A DNA stretch of 48,948 bases from Acidobacteriota bacterium. Its GTDB lineage: Bacteria > Acidobacteriota > Vicinamibacteria > Marinacidobacterales > Marinacidobacteraceae. This document shows positions 16,414-26,031 of this stretch, one piece after another. The DNA is taken from positions 1 to 48,948 of the forward strand of contig JAJDUD010000053.1 in assembly GCA_022826825.1 (NCBI GenBank), given 5' to 3'. Position numbers and translations under genes: made by a program. Numbering within the stretch: the stretch's first letter is position 1; each line of letters starts with the position of its first letter. The notes under the pieces were generated by a model. It made no database searches and was not told where the DNA came from. It saw only the letters and a list, made by a program, of their open reading frames with translations.

Positions 16414-19311
16414 GTGTCGAACACCAAGAGCCTGATTGCCGGCATCCTGCTGGCCCTTGCCTTCGCCGTTCCGGCCGCCGCCCGGCAGTCCCTCGGGACG
16501 GTGCAGGGCTTCATCACCGACGAGAGTGGGGCGGCGCTGCCCGGGGTGAGCGTCGAGTTGCGGGACGTCGAACGCGGGCAGGTCCGGACGGCGGTCACGA
16601 ACGGCCGGGGATTCTTCGCCGTCCGGTCGGTGCCGAGCGGGCAGTACGACCTGACCGCCTCGCTCTCCGGGTTCCGGACGGCGCGCCACGAGGGAATCCG
16701 GCTCCTCGTGGGCCAGATCCTCGAGACCGACCTCGAGCTCGCGCTGTCCGGAGTCCAGGAGACGGTGGTGGTGACCGCCGAGGCGCCGCTGCTCGAGGTG
16801 GGGCGGGGCGGCGCCGCCGGCTACGTGGACGAACAGGAGATCTCGTCGCTGCCGATCTCGGGCCGCGACTACGTCCAGTTCGCGCTGCTCAAGCCGACCG
16901 TGAAGGTGGAGCCGCAGCGCGGCGGCATCTCGCTGAGCGGCCAGCGCGGGATCAACTCCGGGCTCACGATCGACGGCGCCGACGCGAAGAGCGCCTTCTT
17001 CGGCTACGGGCGGGGCGGCGAGGCCACCGAGAACGGCGGCCTGGTGGTGGCGCAGGAGTCCGTCAAGGAGTTCCAGGTGGTCACGAGCGGTTACTCCGCC
17101 GAGGCCGGGCGTTCCGGAGGCGGCTACATCAACGTGGTGACGAAGGCCGGCACCAACGACTTCGCCGGGTCGGGCTTCCTCTTCTTCCGCGACCAGCGGA
17201 TGGTCGCCCGGCTGTCGCAGTCGCCCCTCGACGCGCACCGCGGAATCGACGCAAACGACGACCGCTACGAGGTGGACGAGTTCGAGCGCTACAACTGGGG
17301 CGCCTCCTTCGGCGGTCCCATCGTCCGGGACCGGACCCACTTCTTCCTGTCCTACGACCAGACGGCGCGCAGCCAGCCCTTCATCCGGGACATCCGGGGC
17401 GCGGGGCAGTACGACGCGGTCCTCTCGGTCTATCCCGAGGTGCTGGCCGGGTTCAGTCCCAACGGGGACGGCACGGCGAGCGGGCAGTTCGTGCGCGATA
17501 CCGACAACCTGATCCTGTTCGGCAAGCTGAACCACCGGGTGAACGACGACCACTCGCTCACGCTCCGCTACAACGTCACCGACTACGCCCGGACCTCGGA
17601 CTACGTCGCCGAGGAATCACGGAAGCTGGAACGGACCCACGCGCTGGTCGGCTCGGTGGTCTCGCTGCTCGGTGACACCGGCGTCAACGAGTTCCGCGTC
17701 CAGTACGCCTACGACGATCTCGACCGGTTGGCGAACCTTCCGGACAGTGCGCTCCAGGCGAACTTCCGGATCTTCCAGCCCTCTTTCGGTTCCTTCGGGA
17801 AACCCTGGTGGCTGCCCATCTACGTGGATGAGCGGAAGTTCGAGATCCAGGAGCGCTTTTCCTTCCTCTCGGGGAACCACGAGATCCGCCTCGGTTTCGA
17901 CTTCAGCCAGGACCACCTCAGCGAGTACTTCGCCGGGAACGCGGACGGCCGCTACGACTTCAACACCGTCGCCGATTTCGTGAGCGGCGACGCCGCGCGG
18001 GCGCGCATCTTCTTCGGGGACGTGAGCAACCCCAACTTCGACATCACCCAGGCGACGCTCGGCTTCTACCTCCAGGACACCTGGAGTCCCAGCGCGCGGC
18101 TCACCCTGAACGCCGGCGCCCGCTGGGACAGCACCTTCAATCCGAGCGGCATCGAGCACGTGCTCTCCGAGGGGACCTCGATCCCGAGCGACCTGGACAA
18201 CGTCTCCCCGCGCGCCGGGTTCGTCTATTCGCTCGATGCCGACACGATCCTCCGCGGCGGAGCGGGGATCTTCTACGGGCGTACCCCGACGCTGCTGTTC
18301 TTCTCCGCCTACAGCGACACCGGCGTCTTCCCCCGCTACGGCAACGCCATTGTCGCTCCCGGCCAGACGGGGTTCGTCCCGCTGGGCGGCGGGATCGACA
18401 ATGCGAACCCGCCGGCGGGCCTGACCCCGTCGCTCAGCTACGTCCACCCCGACTTCGAGGATCCGCGCACCACCCGCTTCAACCTCGGCTACGAGCGCGA
18501 GGTCGCCCGCGACCTCGCCGCCTCGCTTGACCTCGTCTACGCGCAGGGTGACCTGCTGGCCTCCAACGTGGACGCGAACGTGCCGGCGCCATCCCGGGAC
18601 GCCTTCGGCCGCCCGGTCTATTCCGGCGACCGGATCGACCCGGGCTACGGGACGATCCTGGTGCGGGATTCGCTGGCGCGGTCGGACTACGTGGCGGTCA
18701 CCGCGGCGCTCCGCCGGCGGTTCCGGGGCGGCGTCCAGTTCCAGGCGCACTACACCTGGTCGCGCGACCGCTCGAACGACGACAACGAGCGGTCCTCGGG
18801 CAGCCTGACCCTGACCGATCCCGCGGACCCCGACTACGACTGGGGGCTGTCGAGCCGGGACATCCCGCACCGCTTCGTGGCGAGCGGCGTCTTCACGCTG
18901 CCCTTCGACGTCCTGGCGAGCGGCATCCTGACCGCCCAGTCCGGATCGCCCTTCACCGCGCTCGACCCGCGGGTCGGCTTCCACAACCACCCCGGCTTCT
19001 ACGTCGGCCCTTACGGGCCCCAGACGCGGGCGGTGGTCGGCGGGGAACTCGCCCCGGTGAACGGGGAGCGGAACGACGCCTGGACGAACCTCGACCTCCG
19101 GATCACCAAGCGGTTCGAGGTCGGCGGCGCGCAGCTCGAGGCGCTCTTCGAGGTGTTCAACGTCTTCAATGCGGCGACCTTCCGGGTTTCCGGTTCCGAC
19201 CAGCAGGAGCCGCACCTCGAAGACGGCGGGCCGAACCCCGAGTTCGGGCTCGGGGCGGCGCGGGTCGGCGCCCAGCGGCAGGCGCAACTCGGGCTCCGGG
19301 TGATCTTCTAG
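16414..19311 (+). CDS. TonB-dependent receptor with carboxypeptidase regulatory-like domain (second copy)
   Basis: The 965-residue paralogue of the preceding gene has the same order: signal peptide (to about residue 25, AAAR), regulatory-like domain (TVQGFITDESGAALPGVSVE), plug (IDGADAKSAFFGYGRGG) and barrel ending GLRVIF. GTG 16414 follows AGGGAGAG at a suitable distance. Similarity to copy one runs along the full length, including the periplasmic plug and most barrel strands; loops such as the region near residues 330-350 differ in length. The two may transport related ligands. The ligand is unknown, though neighbouring secreted hydrolases suggest peptides or related compounds. Confidence 0.92.
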   Translation: MSNTKSLIAGILLALAFAVPAAARQSLGTVQGFITDESGAALPGVSVELRDVERGQVRTAVTNGRGFFAVRSVPSGQYDLTASLSGFRTARHEGIRLLVGQILETDLELALSGVQETVVVTAEAPLLEVGRGGAAGYVDEQEISSLPISGRDYVQFALLKPTVKVEPQRGGISLSGQRGINSGLTIDGADAKSAFFGYGRGGEATENGGLVVAQESVKEFQVVTSGYSAEAGRSGGGYINVVTKAGTNDFAGSGFLFFRDQRMVARLSQSPLDAHRGIDANDDRYEVDEFERYNWGASFGGPIVRDRTHFFLSYDQTARSQPFIRDIRGAGQYDAVLSVYPEVLAGFSPNGDGTASGQFVRDTDNLILFGKLNHRVNDDHSLTLRYNVTDYARTSDYVAEESRKLERTHALVGSVVSLLGDTGVNEFRVQYAYDDLDRLANLPDSALQANFRIFQPSFGSFGKPWWLPIYVDERKFEIQERFSFLSGNHEIRLGFDFSQDHLSEYFAGNADGRYDFNTVADFVSGDAARARIFFGDVSNPNFDITQATLGFYLQDTWSPSARLTLNAGARWDSTFNPSGIEHVLSEGTSIPSDLDNVSPRAGFVYSLDADTILRGGAGIFYGRTPTLLFFSAYSDTGVFPRYGNAIVAPGQTGFVPLGGGIDNANPPAGLTPSLSYVHPDFEDPRTTRFNLGYEREVARDLAASLDLVYAQGDLLASNVDANVPAPSRDAFGRPVYSGDRIDPGYGTILVRDSLARSDYVAVTAALRRRFRGGVQFQAHYTWSRDRSNDDNERSSGSLTLTDPADPDYDWGLSSRDIPHRFVASGVFTLPFDVLASGILTAQSGSPFTALDPRVGFHNHPGFYVGPYGPQTRAVVGGELAPVNGERNDAWTNLDLRITKRFEVGGAQLEALFEVFNVFNAATFRVSGSDQQEPHLEDGGPNPEFGLGAARVGAQRQAQLGLRVIF

Positions 19312-19455
19312 CTTCTGTTCCTCCGGTGCGCCGGCCGCTTCCGCCCCGGCGCGTAACGGCGCCAGGGAAACGGACGGCAAGCCGTGGGACACGTTTCTCC
19401 GGTAGCGGCCATCACGGGACCCACGCTGGCGGGATCGTGCGTTCGTTATCCATTA

Positions 19456-19499
19456 ACTGTGATATTCAGCCTGTACAAGACGGATTTTCACAGTAAAAT
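19456..19499 (+). promoter_or_regulatory. Likely leaderless promoter and operator of the DUF4143 ATPase
   Basis: A -10 box TAAAAT (19494-19499) with a -35-like TGTACA 16 bases upstream lies only six bases before ATG 19506. An inverted repeat ACTGTGA (19456-19462) and TCACAGT (19488-19494) brackets the -35 region. The stretch is AT-rich against its surroundings. Confidence 0.55.
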
Positions 19500-19505
19500 G
19501 ATTCC

Positions 19506-20660
19506 ATGTTGGAGCGCCGGGGACCTTTACGGGGTCTCGATGCGGCATTCGCCGGATTCGCCGCGGTCGCCATTCTCGGGCCTCGCCAGATCGGCAAGAC
19601 GACGCTGGCCCGACAGTTCGCCGAGCGCCACCCCGGCCCGGTAACCCGATTCGATCTCGAGGACGCTCGCCACCTTGCGCGCCTCGAGGATCCGCTCGGC
19701 GCCCTCGAACCCCTGCGGGGGCTGGTGGTCCTCGACGAGATCCAACGCCGTCCCGAGTTGTTCCCCGCGCTCCGTGTCCTGCTCGACCGCCCGCGGAACC
19801 CGGCGCGATTCCTGATCCTGGGGTCGGCCGGCCCGCAACTCCTGCGACAGTCGAGCGAGACGCTCGCGGGCCGCATCGCGTTCCGGGAGCTGTCCGGATT
19901 GGACGCCGAGGAGACCGGTTCCGAGGCGATTCCGAACCGCTGGCTGCGAGGAGGCTTTCCCCGGGCGTTCCTCGCGTCGAGCGACCGCGCGAGTTTCGAC
20001 TGGCGGCGGGACTTCGCGCGCACTTTTCTGGAGCGCGACCTGCCACAGTTGGGCGCGCGGCAACCGGCGCCCGCGTTGCGCCGTTTCTGGACCATGACGG
20101 CGCACCTCCACGGTCAGCTCTGGAACCACGCCGAAATGGCGCGCGCTTTCGGTGGTTCGGCGAAGACCTCCCGGGGCTACCGGGACTTGCTCGACGCCGC
20201 GCTCGTGCTCAGGATTCTGCCGGCCTGGTCCGGGAACCTCGGCAAACGCCAGATCAAGGCGCCCCGGATCTACCTGCGGGACACCGGCCTGCTCCACTAT
20301 CTCCTCGACGTCAGGACGATGACGGAACTCGAGAGCCACCCCAAGGTGGGAGCTTCGTTCGAGGGCTTTGCGATCCACGAGTTGATCGCGCATCTCGACG
20401 CACAGCCCGAGGAGTGCTACTTCTGGCGGATGCACACCGGCGCCGAAGTGGACCTGTTGGTGGTTCGTGGCCGGGAGCGACGAGCGTTCGAGATCAAGCG
20501 CACCACGGCTCCGCGGACGACGCGCTCGATGCACACCGCCATCGAGGATCTCCAACTCGACCGCCTCGACGTGATCCACGGCGGCCGGGACACCTACCCC
20601 CTGCGCGACCGGATCCGCGCCGTTTCCATCTTCCGCATCCGCGAGGACGTGGAGGTCTGA
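19506..20660 (+). CDS. AAA ATPase with DUF4143 C-terminal domain
   Basis: The 384-residue protein has Walker A GPRQIGKTT (25-33), a Walker B region GLVVLDEIQRRPEL, the sensor LILGSAG, and a C-terminal DUF4143 segment (YLRDTGLLHYLL, GASFEGFAIHEL, YFWRMHTGAEVDLLV, AFEIKRT). The last part looks like a PD-(D/E)xK-type nuclease core (EVDLLV ... EIK). These ATPases are common, often solitary and horizontally spread; their function is not settled. No ribosome-binding site is needed if the mRNA is leaderless. Confidence 0.93.
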   Translation: MLERRGPLRGLDAAFAGFAAVAILGPRQIGKTTLARQFAERHPGPVTRFDLEDARHLARLEDPLGALEPLRGLVVLDEIQRRPELFPALRVLLDRPRNPARFLILGSAGPQLLRQSSETLAGRIAFRELSGLDAEETGSEAIPNRWLRGGFPRAFLASSDRASFDWRRDFARTFLERDLPQLGARQPAPALRRFWTMTAHLHGQLWNHAEMARAFGGSAKTSRGYRDLLDAALVLRILPAWSGNLGKRQIKAPRIYLRDTGLLHYLLDVRTMTELESHPKVGASFEGFAIHELIAHLDAQPEECYFWRMHTGAEVDLLVVRGRERRAFEIKRTTAPRTTRSMHTAIEDLQLDRLDVIHGGRDTYPLRDRIRAVSIFRIREDVEV

Positions 20661-20673
20661 GACGCTGGGGTGT

Positions 20674-22107
20674 CTAACCCACGCTGTCGTCGAAGGCGGC
20701 CAGGATCGCCCCCACGGTGGCGTTCAGGTAGGCGTCATGGCCTCCCGGGCTTGGGCCCAGGCGCACCACCACCACGTCCCGCGACGGGATGACCATGGTG
20801 ACCTGGCCCATGTGTCCGAGCGCCCAGTAGGCGTCGGACGGGATGTCCGCGTAGCGCCCGCCGAGGTTCAGCCACCAGAGGCCGCCGTACTCGCCTTCCT
20901 TCGCTCCGGGCGAGAGACTGCTCACGAACTCCGACCAGTACTCGGGGAGGATGCGGTCGCCCTCGAAGACGCCGTTCCAGAGGTGGAGGAGCCCGAAGCG
21001 CATCCAGTCGGCGGCGCTGCCGTACTCGTAACCGCTCAGGATGAAGTTCCCCCACGGATCGGGCTCCAGCACGAAATCGCGGGAGCCGATCCGGTCGAAG
21101 AGCATCCGTTGCGGGAAGGTCAGGTACTCCCCGCCGGCGCCTTCCACGGTCTCCCGCACGATGCGTCCGAGGGTCAGCGGGTCGGAGTTCCGGTAGCGGA
21201 ACTCGGTGCCCGGCGGGATGCCGTAGGGCTGGCTCGAGGCGTGCTCGAAGACGTCGAGCGCGTCGAAGTAGACGCGCATGTGCTCGTTCTCGGGAACGAG
21301 CGACGGCGGGCCGTCGAACCCGGTGTTCATCATGTCGAGCCCGCTGGTCATGGTGAGCAGGTGCCGCATCAGGATGACGCCGCGGGGATCGCCCTCCTCC
21401 CGCCATTCGGCGACCGGCGCCGGATCGTCGAGACCGAAGTGCCCTTCCTGCATGAGCACCCCGATCAGGGTCGCGGTGACGCTCTTGCCCTCGGACCAAC
21501 TGATCTGCGGGGTGTTCCGGGTGAATCCCGGCGCGTAGCGCTCGCCGACGATCTTTCCGCGCCGGACGACCGCGAGCGCCCGGGTGTTCTGTTCGGTTCC
21601 CATCGCGGCGTCGAGCGCGGCGTCGAGCGCCGCGCGGTCCACGCCGGCCTGGTCGGGTTCCTCGGCGCCGGCGTCCCCGAGCGGCCAGTCCTGCTCGTCC
21701 GCCGGCGGGAGGTTCCGGGGCACCGGCGCCGGCGTGAAGCGGACCGAGTCGGCGCCGTCCTCCAGGATGGTGCATCCCTGATCGCCGTGGTACCTCGCGG
21801 TCCGCGGCGCCACGTCGGCCGCCCAGACGGTGGCGCTCTTCGCCTCCATGTCCACTGCCCACTCGAAGTCGGCCTGCCAGGCCCAGTCGTCGAACGGCAC
21901 GATGTCGTCCGCCAGCACCGTCTCCGGCGAGCGCTCGGTCACCCTGCCGACGACGAACACCCCGGAGCAGAGGTGGTGCGCCCCGATTCCGGCGGCGTAC
22001 TTCCGGAAACGCCCGTCGTCCGCTTCCCCGGCGGGTTCCATCCCGCCGCCGCAGCCGGCGAGGACCGCGAGTCCCACCAAAGCACACCAGTTCCGTAGTT
22101 CCGTCAT
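20674..22107 (-). CDS. Lipoprotein serine hydrolase, class C beta-lactamase-like (copy A)
   Basis: The 477-residue exported protein has a lipobox LAGC with Cys19. A unique N-terminal region (about 30-150, with two conserved Cys) precedes a penicillin-binding-protein-like serine hydrolase. The nucleophile motif is SEGK (Ser205, Lys208), followed by YRNSDPLTLG (the YxN motif) and GHMGQ in place of KTG. Relatives are esterases or peptidases of the DUF/EstB type rather than true beta-lactamases. GGGAGGG lies 8 bases before ATG 22107. A very similar gene lies at 24235-25680 on the same strand. Confidence 0.88.
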   Translation of the reverse strand: MTELRNWCALVGLAVLAGCGGGMEPAGEADDGRFRKYAAGIGAHHLCSGVFVVGRVTERSPETVLADDIVPFDDWAWQADFEWAVDMEAKSATVWAADVAPRTARYHGDQGCTILEDGADSVRFTPAPVPRNLPPADEQDWPLGDAGAEEPDQAGVDRAALDAALDAAMGTEQNTRALAVVRRGKIVGERYAPGFTRNTPQISWSEGKSVTATLIGVLMQEGHFGLDDPAPVAEWREEGDPRGVILMRHLLTMTSGLDMMNTGFDGPPSLVPENEHMRVYFDALDVFEHASSQPYGIPPGTEFRYRNSDPLTLGRIVRETVEGAGGEYLTFPQRMLFDRIGSRDFVLEPDPWGNFILSGYEYGSAADWMRFGLLHLWNGVFEGDRILPEYWSEFVSSLSPGAKEGEYGGLWWLNLGGRYADIPSDAYWALGHMGQVTMVIPSRDVVVVRLGPSPGGHDAYLNATVGAILAAFDDSVG

Positions 22108-22163
22108 GGGACGTCCCTCCCGCTCGATCCGATTCTACGGGACCGCGATGGCCGCGTCTGGAC

Positions 22164-23093
22164 TCAGCGCACCCGGCAGGCGCCGTCTTCGCAGATCGCT
22201 TCCAGGGCGTCGCATCCGGGCGTTTCGAGCCGCAGACGGACGTCGTCGAACCATGCGAAAGTCATCACTTGCTCGAATCCTCCGCCGGTTTCCCGGAGCG
22301 CCAGGTCGAACAGGAACCCGAACGGATAGGGCCGGTACAACGGTGATTCGCCCTCCATCTCCCGATGCGCGAACGGCCGCCGGTACGGGCCGACCAAGGA
22401 GAGCGCCGTCCGCGGATGCGCGGTTTGGAGCGTGACGGTACTCGTCAGGTAGTCCGCGAGATCGTCCCCGTGGACCGATCGCATCCAGTCGCCGCCGTCC
22501 CGGGGCCCACCTTCCGCGAGCGGTTGGATCCGTGTTTCCGGGCAAGAATAGGCCTGAGATTGTTCATCCGGCGGCGTCGGTTCCGCTTCTACCACCGTGA
22601 CCTCCATCTTTGCCCGAGCTAGATCGTGGGCCCAGCCTTCCGCCAGCGGACCTTCCGGCTGGACCTCAAGGGTGTAAGTCGCCGGAGCCTCGTCCGCGCG
22701 ATCGTCGGCGATGGCTCTCACCAAGACGGCGCCGGCGTTGCTGACCCGTGGACCGACCTCGACGGTGGACGGTGTCGCCGACAGCTCGTCCGCCGGAGCG
22801 TCGGAAACGATCCGGTATGGGATGGCGTCCTGCGGAAAACTGTCTCCGCCGACCCAGTTGATGTCCACGAAGACGCTCTGTCCTTCGGCGAGCACCAGCG
22901 GCTGGCCAGGTATGAAGTAGAGCCCGGTAAAGCCCACCGCCAGAGACCTGGTCAAGGGCGGGTCCGGTGTCGTCGGTGGGGGCGGCGGGGGCGGAAGCGT
23001 CGGTGCGAGAGTCGCCGCCTGCTCTGGCTGGCAGGCGGGCGCAATGACCAGGGAACCGGTCAGCACGAAGCCGCTTGCGAAGCGAAACCTCAC
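22164..23093 (-). CDS. Predicted lipoprotein of unknown function
   Basis: The 309-residue protein has a signal peptide ending in APAC (Cys21), a proline-rich linker (about 32-44), then beta-rich sequence without a domain I recognise. A C-terminal pair or more of cysteines (GCDALEAICEDGACRV) suggests disulfides. The start is GTG 23093, overlapping the matrixin stop by four bases (GTGA), so it is translated with the protease. It may be a partner, inhibitor or substrate-binding protein of that protease; this is inference. Confidence 0.7.
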   Translation of the reverse strand: MRFRFASGFVLTGSLVIAPACQPEQAATLAPTLPPPPPPPTTPDPPLTRSLAVGFTGLYFIPGQPLVLAEGQSVFVDINWVGGDSFPQDAIPYRIVSDAPADELSATPSTVEVGPRVSNAGAVLVRAIADDRADEAPATYTLEVQPEGPLAEGWAHDLARAKMEVTVVEAEPTPPDEQSQAYSCPETRIQPLAEGGPRDGGDWMRSVHGDDLADYLTSTVTLQTAHPRTALSLVGPYRRPFAHREMEGESPLYRPYPFGFLFDLALRETGGGFEQVMTFAWFDDVRLRLETPGCDALEAICEDGACRVR

Positions 23094-24187
23094 GGCGCGC
23101 CACCTTCGTCCCGGATTACCACGATCTCTCCGAGGTCGAGGGTCCGCCCGGCTGCTACCACGGGCCAGATCATCGTGTGGTTCATGTCGGGCGTAGCGAC
23201 GTCCGCAGTGCTGAATGCCTTGCCTGCCGGAACCAGATACGGGTGAATCCAGAGCATCGTCCGACCCGGACGGAGAGCTTCCAGCACGAACTGCCCGTGC
23301 GCGTCGGTGAACGTATGGGCCCCGAACGGGTTGGCCGCGTCTTCCGATTCCACCGAACTCACAGCCACGAAGGACGCCGGTGATCCGTCCGTGAAGACAA
23401 CCCGTCCCCGGACGGTCCCCGTGTTCTCCAGGAATCCCGCTGCCGGATAGAGGAGAGAAATCCCGGCGATGTCGTCGGGGTGCAGTCCGGGATAGCCGTA
23501 ACTGCTTGCATAGGCCATCTTGGGATTCGGGAAGAAGGTCCGGACATCCTGAGGGGGGTCGCCGTTACGTGACCACTCGCTGGGGGCCTCCTGCCAGACG
23601 CGCCACATGGGGTTGGCCGCGGAATGGCCAAGCCCAAGGCAGTGGCCGACTTCATGGAGGATCAAACGGCGCACCCGCGCCCTCAGCGCGTCCTCGTCGA
23701 TGTCCTCCGGCAACGCGTTCCAGGATTGCGGACTCACGGTGATGTCGCATTCCACAATGCGGCCTTCCTGTATGACCAGGGTGGCGAACGCTCCGGTGAA
23801 CGGCCGATCCTGGTTCTCGGCGAATCCGATCGCGTTGACCCCGTTCCGATCCGGCCAACCATCGGCCGACTGGCTCTCGCCCTCCAAGCGCAGCCGTATT
23901 GCGGAGGTCGGAACCTCCTCCCAGGCGGTGAATCCACTCCGTATCCCCTCCAACCACAACACCTCGGTCAGGATGTCGGGAAAGCGCTCGTTCGCGAGAC
24001 TCCGAAAGCGAATCGGAAGCGAGTCGTCGTTCCACCGCATGGCGGCTCCCGAGGCGACCAGATCGAACTGGTTCCGCGACCAGAATCGATAGGCACGCAC
24101 CGGTTCCGTGGCTAAAAAACCCGCAGTGACCGCCAGGAGCACAACCCTTCGGGCCAGGGCGTGACTGGGACTAGCCCCTCGATCCAT
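23090..24187 (-). CDS. Secreted matrixin-type zinc metalloprotease with a regulatory-like C-terminal domain
   Basis: The 365-residue secreted peptidase (M10A-like) has a signal peptide (to about residue 32), and the zinc site HEVGHCLGLGHS (His178, His182, His188, catalytic Glu179). A Met in NPKMAY could be the Met-turn. Residues about 255-340 form a carboxypeptidase regulatory-like beta-sandwich (TVRGRVVFTDGSPASFVAVS). ATG 24187 was chosen because GGAGAGAG lies before it; the longer frame begins with GTG 24214. It heads a two-gene operon with the lipoprotein, inserted between two serine hydrolase paralogues. Confidence 0.85.
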   Translation of the reverse strand: MDRGASPSHALARRVVLLAVTAGFLATEPVRAYRFWSRNQFDLVASGAAMRWNDDSLPIRFRSLANERFPDILTEVLWLEGIRSGFTAWEEVPTSAIRLRLEGESQSADGWPDRNGVNAIGFAENQDRPFTGAFATLVIQEGRIVECDITVSPQSWNALPEDIDEDALRARVRRLILHEVGHCLGLGHSAANPMWRVWQEAPSEWSRNGDPPQDVRTFFPNPKMAYASSYGYPGLHPDDIAGISLLYPAAGFLENTGTVRGRVVFTDGSPASFVAVSSVESEDAANPFGAHTFTDAHGQFVLEALRPGRTMLWIHPYLVPAGKAFSTADVATPDMNHTMIWPVVAAGRTLDLGEIVVIRDEGGAP

Positions 24188-24234
24188 GTTCCCGCGCTCT
24201 CTCCGATCCGTCACCGGAGATCAGCTATGGGCCG

Positions 24235-25680
24235 CTATCCGGCGCTCTCGTCGAAGGCGGCCAGGATCGCGGAAACGGTGGCGTTCAGGTAGGGGCCGAA
24301 TTCGCCCGGGCTCGGGCCGAGACGGACGATCACCACGTCGCGGGACGGGATCACCATGGTGGTCTGTCCCATGAACCCGGACGCCCAGTACGCATCCAGC
24401 GGGATGTCCGCGTAGCGCCCCCCGAGGTTCAGCCTCCAGAGGCCGCCGTATTCGCCTTCCTTCGCGCCCGGGGAGGGGCTGCTCACGAACTCCGACCAGC
24501 CCTCCGGGAGGATGCGGTCGCCCTCGAAGACGCCGTCCCAGAGGTGGAGGAGCCCGAAACGCATCCAGTCGGCGGCGCTCCCGTACTCGTAGCCGCTCAG
24601 GATGAAGTTGCCCCAGGGGTCGGGCTCCAGCACGAAGTCGCGGGAGCCGATCCGGTCGAAGAGCATCCGCTGCGGGTGCGTCAGGTATTCCCTGTCGTTG
24701 TTCTCGACCGTTTCGCGCACGATCCGCCCGAGGGTCAGCGGGTCGGAGTTCCGGTAGCGGTACTCGGTCCCCGGTGGGATGCCGTACGGCTGTCCGGAAG
24801 CGTGCTCGAAGACGTTGAGCGCGTCGAAATAGACCCGCATGTGTTCGTTCTCGGGAACGAGCGAATCGGGGCCGCCGAGACCCAGGTTCGTCATGTCGAG
24901 TCCGCTGCTCATGGTGAGCAGGTGCCGCATGGTGATCACGCCGCGGGGGTCGCCCTCCTCCCGCCACTCGGCGACCGGCGCCGGATCGTCGAGCCCGAAG
25001 TGCCCCTTCTGCATGAGCACGCCGATGAGCGTGGCGGTGACGCTCTTGCCTTCCGACCAACTGATCTGCGGCGTGTTCCGGGTGAAGCCGGGGGCGTAGC
25101 GTTCCCCCACGATCTTCCCCCGGCGGACCACCGCGAGGGCGCGGGTGTTCTGCTCGGTTCCCATCGCCGCGTCGAGCGCCGCATCGAGCGCGGCCCGGTC
25201 CACGCCGGCCTGGTCCGGCTCCTCCGCCCCGACGTCGCCGAGCGGCCAGTCCTGCTCGTCCGCCGGCGGCTGGTCGCGCGGGACGGGCACGGGGGTGAAG
25301 TGCACTGAATCCTCGCCGTCCACCAGCAGCGTGCATCCCTGATCCCCGTGGTACTTCGCGGTGCGCGGGGCCACGTCGGCTGCCCAGACGGTGGCGCTTT
25401 GCGCCTCCATGTCCACTTCCCACTCGAAGTCGTCCTGCCAGGCGAAGCCGACGAAGGGCTCGATGTCCTCGGCCAGCACCGTCTCCGGCGAACGCTCGGT
25501 GACCCGCCCCACGACGAAGGTGCCGGAACAGAGGTGGTGCGCGCCCATCCCGGCCGCGTACTTCCGGAAGCGGTCGTCGGCGATGTCGTCCGGCGGCGCC
25601 GGAGCGCCAGCGCAACCGGCAAGCAGCGCGGCCGTCAGACCGAAACCTGCCAGGAACCAAAGAGTCCGTGCCTTCTTCAT
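24235..25680 (-). CDS. Lipoprotein serine hydrolase, class C beta-lactamase-like (copy B)
   Basis: The 481-residue paralogue of the gene at 20674-22107 is near-identical over long blocks (for example the SEGKSVTATLIGVLMQ region and the YRNSDPLTLGRIVRETVE region). The lipobox is LAGC with Cys23. The signal peptide and the extreme C terminus differ most. GGGGAGG lies 8 bases before ATG 25680. Duplication was followed by divergence or partial gene conversion. Substrate unknown. Confidence 0.88.
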   Translation of the reverse strand: MKKARTLWFLAGFGLTAALLAGCAGAPAPPDDIADDRFRKYAAGMGAHHLCSGTFVVGRVTERSPETVLAEDIEPFVGFAWQDDFEWEVDMEAQSATVWAADVAPRTAKYHGDQGCTLLVDGEDSVHFTPVPVPRDQPPADEQDWPLGDVGAEEPDQAGVDRAALDAALDAAMGTEQNTRALAVVRRGKIVGERYAPGFTRNTPQISWSEGKSVTATLIGVLMQKGHFGLDDPAPVAEWREEGDPRGVITMRHLLTMSSGLDMTNLGLGGPDSLVPENEHMRVYFDALNVFEHASGQPYGIPPGTEYRYRNSDPLTLGRIVRETVENNDREYLTHPQRMLFDRIGSRDFVLEPDPWGNFILSGYEYGSAADWMRFGLLHLWDGVFEGDRILPEGWSEFVSSPSPGAKEGEYGGLWRLNLGGRYADIPLDAYWASGFMGQTTMVIPSRDVVIVRLGPSPGEFGPYLNATVSAILAAFDESAG

Positions 25681-25806
25681 CGGAGCTTCCTCCCCTTCGC
25701 GGCCCGATTCTACGGGTCTCGCGCGGAACGCCCGCCCAACGGGATCACCGGCAGGTACGCCGTGGGGGTCAGGAGGCGTCCGTCGCTTCGACTTCCCGGA
25801 TGAAAC

Positions 25807-26031
25807 TCATTGACCGGCCCGCGAGGCGGAGCAGCCTTCTCCACGCAGTCCCCATTGGAGGTCTTCCTTCATGAACGCTTCGGTCAGTTCGGAGGAATGG
25901 GACTCCAGGAAACGGCGTAGGGCTTCCGCCAGCAGGTCGTCGAGGCCGTTCGCGCACCCGTCGGCGACGAACGCCTGCGCCTGGGCGGCGAGTTCGGCCG
26001 GCAATTCGGCTTCGATCCGGACTTTCTCCAT
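25807..26031 (-). CDS. Orphan ribbon-helix-helix-like antitoxin
   Basis: The 74-residue protein begins MEKVRIEAELPAELAAQAQA, a ribbon-helix-helix strand and helix, followed by a second helix (LDDLLAEALRRFLES). No toxin gene follows within 120 bases on this strand, so it is either a solitary regulator or a degraded pair. It is divergent from the AAA ATPase operon and could regulate it. Confidence 0.65.
   Translation of the reverse strand: MEKVRIEAELPAELAAQAQAFVADGCANGLDDLLAEALRRFLESHSSELTEAFMKEDLQWGLRGEGCSASRAGQ

Noticed and set aside
13401..17553. Very long overlapping frames on both strands across the receptor genes (up to 1238 codons).
   Set aside because: They are low-complexity Arg/Gly/Pro/Ala translations opposite or shifted to clear receptor genes, as expected from high GC, and have no domains.
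20735..22098. Open frames of about 450 codons in both directions over the first serine hydrolase.
   Set aside because: Only the frame 20674-22107 has a lipobox, SxxK and YxN motifs; the others are GC shadows.
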